From: Drechmeria coniospora
Taxonomy: Eukaryota > Ascomycota > Sordariomycetes > Hypocreales > Ophiocordycipitaceae
Reading direction: 5' to 3'
DNA length: 64,000 bases
Assembly: GCF_001625195.1 (NCBI RefSeq)
Contig: NC_054391.1
Span: 1,054,001-1,118,000, forward strand
The notes below the pieces were generated by a model that was not told where the DNA came from, made no database searches, and was given only the letters and a program-made list of their open reading frames with translations. A program made the position numbers and the translations under genes. Below, one piece after another: positions 57,749 through 64,000 of this stretch; the stretch's first letter is position 1; each line of letters begins with the position of its first letter.

Positions 57749-60700
57749 ATGGTCAACTGGAAAGAGCTGGGCGAAGTCCCAGATTCGGAGGAGGAAGGCT
57801 TCGATGGGACAGAATCCGACACAACGCTCGCGTCACGAGGGATTTCGAAGCAAGTCTCAGTCGGGCGGACCAAGGATATATGGGACTTTCCGGATTCCCA
57901 AGAAGAGGTTCTACCTGAGCCGCTGCTTGAGGCTGGACCGCTGCTTCCTGTCCCAAGAAACCTCAGACTTCCAAGCTCGTCACCTTTGTCCTCGGTATTG
58001 TCCTCGGCGCTGTCCTCAGCACTGAGCGAGCCAGAACTGCCTTCCGTCGGCGACGTAACCATTCTCGGCCGCCGTAAGCTCATCAACGATTCGATCTCTT
58101 CTGAGCTCGGCGATGCCAGCCCGAAATCCGAAACAACAGCACACAAACAAAACTCGCTACCATTAACGAATGACCCCGTCGTCGAGTCGGCAAATCTATT
58201 CCGCGAACAGAGGTCCACCTCACCGTTGCAAACGGCGTATCTCGGCCCAAGCACAAGCAACCACAATGCCCGGCAGATAGCTGTGCGCTATGAACGATCT
58301 CTACGACCCCGGAAGCCGATCCAGGAACATCCATACCTATTGGAGAGTGCGCAGTATAGCAAGCTTTTCAAAAATCACGGTGTCCAGCCTCTGCGTATAC
58401 CAGACAATCGCGAACGACGATCAGATGCGTCGAAGAAGCATAGCTCCGTTCAGGGTGGAACGCGAGAGTCCTCGCCGTGCGAAGCGCGAGTTGCAAGCCA
58501 AATGAATCGATCATACGGCTCATCGAGCGACTTGGACGACTTAGAAATTCCGTCTTCGCCACCAAGGACGTCACCCGCCGCTCGTAATCTACGCAGCAGT
58601 CAGATGAGCTCACAAGGAGAATCAGACAATACCAGTGTTCCAGACCAAGATCTGCCCGCCCTTGACGACTTGTTGAAACTGCCTCCTCGTCTCATTTCGA
58701 AGACGGCAAAAAAACGACGAGTATCGTCCCCTTCAACCACCACCCGCACCCAGAAGAAAAATAAAGTAAATATTGCCGAAAGTGGCACCGCAGAGCCCAG
58801 CACCATTCTCAGCGGCAATTTGCACACCCCAAATCTCTTGAAAACGCCGCTGCACCCGATACATCACCACTCGAGCATCCACCAGTCTGCAGCATCTCAA
58901 ACCCATCGTTCGCATTTTCAAGCCGAGCCATCACACATCGGCACTTTGCCGCTGCCGACCAAGTCTGTTGCTTATATCTCGTCAGATGATGAAGAGGACA
59001 CGCAGTCTCGAGATGTATTAACCTGCAGCAATGACTCGTCCAGCTTGGATGACTCTGAAAACGATGAAGAGGTCGTCCATCACATGCGTCGACATATCAA
59101 AGGGGTCCTGCCAGCGTCCTGGGTGCGCATTGATCAACAGTCAACTCGCAACAGAACACAAGGAGATGTCCGCAAGCGACGTCGACACCAGTCTCCGGAC
59201 CAAGACCGTCGACGGGGAGTTGCTAAAACGAGAAAAGGCGTTTCTGGCTTAGCCACTGTCCAAGCCTTGTACGACGAGTCCGATGATGAGGGTGATGGAC
59301 ACGGTGCTCCAGCAGAACGCGACGAGCTCCTGCGTGAAGATGAATTATCGCGCGACTCATCATTGCAAACAATCTCTCAACTGATCATCTCAGACGATCA
59401 AGATTCAGTAGTCGAAGATGATCAAATTGACTATATGCTCCCCGGGAAGTCGAGGACAACCCATCAGTTGAAGCTTCCAAAGTCTTACAAACAAATCCGA
59501 AATCGGCGCAGAGAAACTATTCGATTGGAAAGGCCCGGACTGCGAAAAGAATCGAGGCAACCGAAGTTCACTAGCCATTCGCATCAGAAGAGAGGCAAGG
59601 ATCGACCAAAGCGATATCGCAACACGAAAGCATCAAACAAGGCGAAGCCATCAGTTCTCCAACCAGGGCAGAGAAGGATTTCCGGGATACCTTCGCCTCC
59701 TCAGCTGAGCATCTTGGATGTCATCGAGCCCAACGCCCCGCGTTTCTTGAAAATTGCAGCTCGAACGGCAAAGACGCGGCCGTGTCAAGGTAGATCTAGT
59801 CCTGGAAGAAAGACGATCCAGCTCGCTACTAGACATGACCACATTGATGCGGCATCTGTGCTGCAGGACTGGCGAACGGGATGTTTTCAGCAGCGTCACT
59901 CCGTCACTGATGCAGAAACCCATGTGCAAAAACGACGAGCTCAGCCGGCGAAAGAAATCTCGGTAGACAGGGCGACAACTCGAAGGACGCCCAAGAGACC
60001 ATCCACATTGTCCCGCAAATTCGTCAAGCTTGTTGATGAAGGCGGGTCGGTTCACTATCTGCCAAATGAGAGTTCGGCGATGCCCGAAATGCAAAAAATA
60101 CAGTCAAAACGCGGTATGCCAAACACCAAAGCGAATTCGATGCGACCGGCTCAGCTCGAAATAAATGAAGTCGACCAAGGGACTAAGGGTGCATTCCATG
60201 CCAGGAAGAGGTTCCTTGACCACCTCTATCGAAACCAATCGCTCCCAGTGCCAGCACTTCGAACGATGTCTTCCGAGGGCATTGACATCCCCACGCCGTC
60301 CCCCGAGAGCACGCCTTCATCTGCCTCAAGGTTGGGGGGTTTTCGCGACGTCCATGATCAGCAAACGCAAGCATCTCGGCCCTTGCGTCGGCGGAAGAGT
60401 ATGAAGCCTCGCCGCCTGGACGTCGAATCAGCCGAGTATCGTCATGCGAAAGATCCTCTCTCGATTGGGTATTATTCACCAGGGTCCCCGAAAATCCATC
60501 TGGACAAGGATAAGAGTAGAATACAGGGCCTAGGACCGTATGGAACAAAATACACTCACCACTTCGACATCTTTCCTCTAGATACAACTGTCTATTTTCA
60601 CGAGACGACACTTGTTGGCAGTGGTGTGATTGATGCCAGTGTTCAGCATGACCTTTTCGAGAGCTCATCAATTTCTCGCCCACGAATATCCTTTGATCTC

Positions 60701-63700
60701 GGCCAGCAGACTTTACGATGGGGATTATGGGACTCCGAGCTGTCTTCAGAACTTGGAATTGTCCTAGACTTTGTTTTCGAACAACTGGAAGCCGAAGGCG
60801 ACGAAGCCAGAATAGTCTCTGGCCACAAGCTTGCTGTGGATGCGACGATGTTCATCTTGAAATATGTCAAAGGCTCGATTTACTTCTCAGACAAAGAGAG
60901 TATGGCGTCATTCGCTGTCCGTGTTCTGGAATGCGTGGGTTCCTTCGATAAGCGCATCAAAATTCGACAGCAGCAGTTGGCTATGGGTTCCAGGTCGACT
61001 TTGGAAGTATCGCTGGCGATTTACGATCGACTCCTTGTGGTTATTCTCACCGTTTTGGAGCTATGTCGCCGTGAAGAGGCCTTACTCTCTGAATGTTTCC
61101 AATTGGAGGATCTACTGAGAGACGCTGCCAGAACATCACTGTCGACTCTCAACGGCCTTGGTACGGACGACCTCAAAAGGACATTTGAGGACCTGCGCAT
61201 GCGTCGATTTAGAGAGCGCGGGCTGAGAGAAGACGCCCACGCCATTCACTCCTGGGTGGTAGTGATGCAAATCTTGGAGGTGGCGTGTATTCCCCGGGCA
61301 TCATTCTGGGAACTGGCACAGACAATCATTGTGCCGCCCCAAGTGGGTTCAAGCACTGATGCAAGCCACTATGAACGCGTCTGGCAATCGATGTTTTACC
61401 TTCTTCCGCTCACCGAGTTCAACAGGACGGGAGTTATCATTCCGGGTCACCGACGTGAGACGGCAGGCGAGGGTTGGGTTATTCCACAAAAGCTCCTGAG
61501 ACGGGTATTTCAGCTTTATGAAGAGAATGAACGACAGCCCGCTGGTTTCATTGACTATTGCAAAGCGCTCGTTGGTCGGTGCCATTGGCTGGTTCAGCAG
61601 TGGAGTTGGCGGCGTTCCATGCCTGTCGTGGGAATCATTTTCGACTTTTTCGGTGCCCAAGACCTCGCTCATCTTCACAATGAGGAAGGCTACGAATCCC
61701 CTCGATTCCTACAAGAACTGTCGAGATCCCCAACATTGGATGTGGAGCCGAACGACAAGTGTTATCACATCTTCCTAAAGCTAGTCGGCCTCAGCATTCG
61801 GAGACTTAGGGAGGTTGGTGCCATCAACGACATTCGCAACTTGGTTGTGAGGACGACGCCGAATCATAATCGTCAACATCTCAAGGAGCAGAATGTCCAT
61901 ACCCGCGACCTGGCTGCTCTGAGGAATCATCACGACCTTCTCGCAACCCTTTTCTGGGCATCACCTGCCGAGCTGCGCCCAAAAGTTTCACAAATCGAGG
62001 ATCTTGTCAACCCGGAAAGCTCTCACAAAGAAGCTTGCCTGATAAATATTCGGTCCTGGGGCCAGCTTGCGAGATTTGTCGTTGCAGCTGGCGAGGCAAC
62101 GACGTCATTTAGGCCCTTTAGCCGATGGCGCAACGTATTCTTCCAACGAGTACTCCGTCAGCTAGACTCGGTGGCGTCCGATGTTCAGCAGCAAGTTCTG
62201 TCCTTGTCGAAAGATGCCAACAACACGATCAGCGAAGTGTTAATCAACGACACGGTTTCGAGGAACAGAGCAGCCATCATGGACGTTGTTTACGCTTCAG
62301 TATCCGAATCGTTTCATGTCATGAGGGAAGCGGTTGACCTTGAATCAGCTAGCTTCTCCATGAACATGCCTCAGCTGCAGAGCGTTTTCAGGAAATTTTG
62401 CATTTCTCAGCCAGAACTCGACTGGGCGATTCTCCGAGCGGCCCTTGATACGCTGGACTCATTCCTCGACAGAGTTGACGAGTTCAGGGAGAATGAGGAG
62501 AGCCAACAGAGCGAAAGTCGAATACTGCATTCTGCACAAGCGGATGATGCGTTGATGAACTTGGAACACGAATTATCGGCAACCTTTTTCCTCATGGCTC
62601 GCTCTTTGCTGTCGTCGCAGGACGAAAGAATGGCATCACCAATAACTCGGAAAAGCAAATCCGACTGCCTGGAGCACATGGTGATGCTTGCAGCAAGACT
62701 AGGTTCCATGCTCAGTAGCAGCGGTGCTATGGAGCTACCGGATATGTTCGCGGCTGGTCGGTATGGGCTGTTTGACGGTCCCGCTCATAAACTGGACCTG
62801 AGCCAACGGCATTATCTGGTCCTCTTCCTACAGACCCTTCTCAAGCACGACCCGGGTAGTCTCTTCGATGCGAGCTTCAATTTGATTGAGCTGTGGGCCC
62901 TGGCGCTCGTGAAGCCGCGAGAATTCCTCGGATACGAGAACAAGCTTGCACAGCAACTCCATCGAAGCGGCGCAAACTTCGTCCCGGATGGCGTTGTAGG
63001 TCTGACCGTTACACCGGCCTACAGTACGAATCGAGACATGCTCGAGTTTGCCGTCTCTCAAATGCGCAGGTCCATTCGCGATGCCGGACCGTCGCGCAGG
63101 CAAGGCCTGATGGAGAAACACTCAAAGACGCTGCAGCTCCTCATGGAACAAATCAAAGGAGACCTTCATATCACGTCCCTCGATGCGTCGGGTCACCACA
63201 GCTATGTGATCTTCATTCAGAGTGTCGTCTCCTTGATCAAGGCGCATGGATCCGAGATACGCCCGGTGGACAATTTCTTCTACCAGGTCTCCAAGGAATA
63301 TTCTCCTTCTGTTCAGGATCCACAGCTTCACGTCGCCGGACTGGTCTCGTATGGATTGCGACTGTTGGAAGGAGACACCCGGAGCGGGCAGCAACTGTTT
63401 TATCTCCTGCACAGCAACCTTAAGTTCGCAATGATCAACGACAAGCTGAGACAAGAAGTCATCATGTTGAAAAGTGGGATGAAGAATCGAGGGATTTCGA
63501 ATTTTATCTTGGGCAAGATGATGCCAGCCGTCATCCGAGCGACGTTCAACAACAGCTCTGCCTTCCCAATCATGGACGTCTACGCAAAGCTGCTGAGCCT
63601 GCACTTGGCAGGAAAGACAGCGCCTTACGAGATGGGTGCAGATGATCTACCCAACATAGCTGTGATTCTGCGTGCTTCGATGGAGGGGATGGGGAGCTGG

Positions 63701-64000
63701 GGGCGGCATGACATGATGCTATCCGCGGCAAATGTTCACTTCCTCAGGCAGTTGATTGCAGTCCTGAACCTGCTGTGGCCATCGATAGATGTCATGTCCT
63801 GGTCGGTCGATGTTTCGTCGCCTGACTGGAAGGAGATTTCAAAGTCTTGCGAGATGATGCAGAAGATATTGACCAACGCAGATGGGTACTTGGATGGTCT
63901 CCTTAACGCTGGCACCAGCCTGAACACTGCAGCGTCCAAACTGCTTCTCCGTGGCTCGTCCCACTCGCCGTCACATCAGTTCGGCTCGGATATCAGAATG
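57749..64000 (+). CDS. MUS7: Mus7/MMS22-family DNA damage protein, 3' end beyond window
   Basis: An uninterrupted frame of 2,084 codons with no stop before the window edge. It starts MVNWKELGEVPDSEEEG, the characteristic N-terminus of fungal Mus7/MMS22 proteins. The first 900 residues are Ser/Arg/Asp-rich and disordered (SSDDEEDTQSRD, RKRRRHQSPDQD). From about residue 890 a long helical region begins (DPLSIGYYSPGSPKIHLDKD, THHFDIFPLDTTVYFHET, GLWDSELSSELGIVLDFVFE) and continues to the edge; this is the conserved family part. Mms22 acts with the Rtt101-Mms1 ubiquitin ligase in restarting damaged replication forks; for this gene that is inferred. ATG 57749 is the first after an in-frame TGA at 57737. 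No intron is needed, which is notable for so long a gene. Confidence 0.88.
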   Translation, partial: MVNWKELGEVPDSEEEGFDGTESDTTLASRGISKQVSVGRTKDIWDFPDSQEEVLPEPLLEAGPLLPVPRNLRLPSSSPLSSVLSSALSSALSEPELPSVGDVTILGRRKLINDSISSELGDASPKSETTAHKQNSLPLTNDPVVESANLFREQRSTSPLQTAYLGPSTSNHNARQIAVRYERSLRPRKPIQEHPYLLESAQYSKLFKNHGVQPLRIPDNRERRSDASKKHSSVQGGTRESSPCEARVASQMNRSYGSSSDLDDLEIPSSPPRTSPAARNLRSSQMSSQGESDNTSVPDQDLPALDDLLKLPPRLISKTAKKRRVSSPSTTTRTQKKNKVNIAESGTAEPSTILSGNLHTPNLLKTPLHPIHHHSSIHQSAASQTHRSHFQAEPSHIGTLPLPTKSVAYISSDDEEDTQSRDVLTCSNDSSSLDDSENDEEVVHHMRRHIKGVLPASWVRIDQQSTRNRTQGDVRKRRRHQSPDQDRRRGVAKTRKGVSGLATVQALYDESDDEGDGHGAPAERDELLREDELSRDSSLQTISQLIISDDQDSVVEDDQIDYMLPGKSRTTHQLKLPKSYKQIRNRRRETIRLERPGLRKESRQPKFTSHSHQKRGKDRPKRYRNTKASNKAKPSVLQPGQRRISGIPSPPQLSILDVIEPNAPRFLKIAARTAKTRPCQGRSSPGRKTIQLATRHDHIDAASVLQDWRTGCFQQRHSVTDAETHVQKRRAQPAKEISVDRATTRRTPKRPSTLSRKFVKLVDEGGSVHYLPNESSAMPEMQKIQSKRGMPNTKANSMRPAQLEINEVDQGTKGAFHARKRFLDHLYRNQSLPVPALRTMSSEGIDIPTPSPESTPSSASRLGGFRDVHDQQTQASRPLRRRKSMKPRRLDVESAEYRHAKDPLSIGYYSPGSPKIHLDKDKSRIQGLGPYGTKYTHHFDIFPLDTTVYFHETTLVGSGVIDASVQHDLFESSSISRPRISFDLGQQTLRWGLWDSELSSELGIVLDFVFEQLEAEGDEARIVSGHKLAVDATMFILKYVKGSIYFSDKESMASFAVRVLECVGSFDKRIKIRQQQLAMGSRSTLEVSLAIYDRLLVVILTVLELCRREEALLSECFQLEDLLRDAARTSLSTLNGLGTDDLKRTFEDLRMRRFRERGLREDAHAIHSWVVVMQILEVACIPRASFWELAQTIIVPPQVGSSTDASHYERVWQSMFYLLPLTEFNRTGVIIPGHRRETAGEGWVIPQKLLRRVFQLYEENERQPAGFIDYCKALVGRCHWLVQQWSWRRSMPVVGIIFDFFGAQDLAHLHNEEGYESPRFLQELSRSPTLDVEPNDKCYHIFLKLVGLSIRRLREVGAINDIRNLVVRTTPNHNRQHLKEQNVHTRDLAALRNHHDLLATLFWASPAELRPKVSQIEDLVNPESSHKEACLINIRSWGQLARFVVAAGEATTSFRPFSRWRNVFFQRVLRQLDSVASDVQQQVLSLSKDANNTISEVLINDTVSRNRAAIMDVVYASVSESFHVMREAVDLESASFSMNMPQLQSVFRKFCISQPELDWAILRAALDTLDSFLDRVDEFRENEESQQSESRILHSAQADDALMNLEHELSATFFLMARSLLSSQDERMASPITRKSKSDCLEHMVMLAARLGSMLSSSGAMELPDMFAAGRYGLFDGPAHKLDLSQRHYLVLFLQTLLKHDPGSLFDASFNLIELWALALVKPREFLGYENKLAQQLHRSGANFVPDGVVGLTVTPAYSTNRDMLEFAVSQMRRSIRDAGPSRRQGLMEKHSKTLQLLMEQIKGDLHITSLDASGHHSYVIFIQSVVSLIKAHGSEIRPVDNFFYQVSKEYSPSVQDPQLHVAGLVSYGLRLLEGDTRSGQQLFYLLHSNLKFAMINDKLRQEVIMLKSGMKNRGISNFILGKMMPAVIRATFNNSSAFPIMDVYAKLLSLHLAGKTAPYEMGADDLPNIAVILRASMEGMGSWGRHDMMLSAANVHFLRQLIAVLNLLWPSIDVMSWSVDVSSPDWKEISKSCEMMQKILTNADGYLDGLLNAGTSLNTAASKLLLRGSSHSPSHQFGSDIRM

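Overview
The window looks like a nuclear contig from a filamentous ascomycete, most likely a sordariomycete and probably Hypocreales. Genes are spread about one per 3-4 kb on both strands. Introns are short (50-117 nt, one of 270 nt) with GT...AG ends and CTAAC/CTGAC-like branch sites. The proteins recognised are eukaryotic housekeeping proteins in fungal form. The order is inferred from general sequence character; species is not determined.

Layout: 1-425 (-) 5' end of a TCF25/Rqc1-like gene; 1456-3305 (-) SCD6; 4300-5121 (-) VTI1; 7356-8993 (+) COG2907-type FAD oxidoreductase; 10028-11412 (-) proline-rich protein of unknown function; 12298-14481 (+) GUT2; 15688-16692 (-) RGS protein; 16693-22681 a 6-kb gene-free stretch full of short GTAC-containing repeats; 22682-25039 (-) ULP1; 25040-28652 gene-free with a minisatellite; 28653-30731 (+) protein of unknown function; 31750-33084 (+) CIA1; 33508-36735 (-) KGD1; 38762-40765 (+) TFB1; 41858-44908 (+) mitochondrial-type AAA ATPase; 45310-47264 (-) ATP2; 47953-50455 (-) GLC3; 51608-53434 (+) MCX1/ClpX; 53775-54616 (-) COX5; 57749-64000 (+) the first 2,084 codons of MUS7/MMS22, open to the window end.

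No metabolic cluster is seen. A common thread is mitochondria: GUT2, KGD1, ATP2, COX5, MCX1 and the AAA protein are nuclear-encoded mitochondrial proteins (the last by its N-terminus), and CIA1 belongs to cytosolic Fe-S assembly. The other genes serve RNA and protein quality control (SCD6, RQC1), membrane fusion (VTI1), SUMO processing (ULP1), transcription and repair (TFB1, MUS7), G-protein signalling (RGS) and glycogen synthesis (GLC3).

The spacers hold most of the unusual sequence. A short word (ACGGAGTAC/GTACTCCGT) and related GTAC palindromes recur in almost every intergenic stretch, and I did not notice them in the coding exons. A 64-bp minisatellite, a 17-bp tandem array and a near-perfect 41-bp palindrome are built from or sit beside these words. 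A 404-bp internally deleted Tc1/mariner-like element, with 90-bp inverted repeats, a TA duplication and remnants of both transposase ends, lies between COX5 and MUS7. All exon boundaries were worked out by hand from splice signals, frame and expected protein; none has been tested against transcripts.
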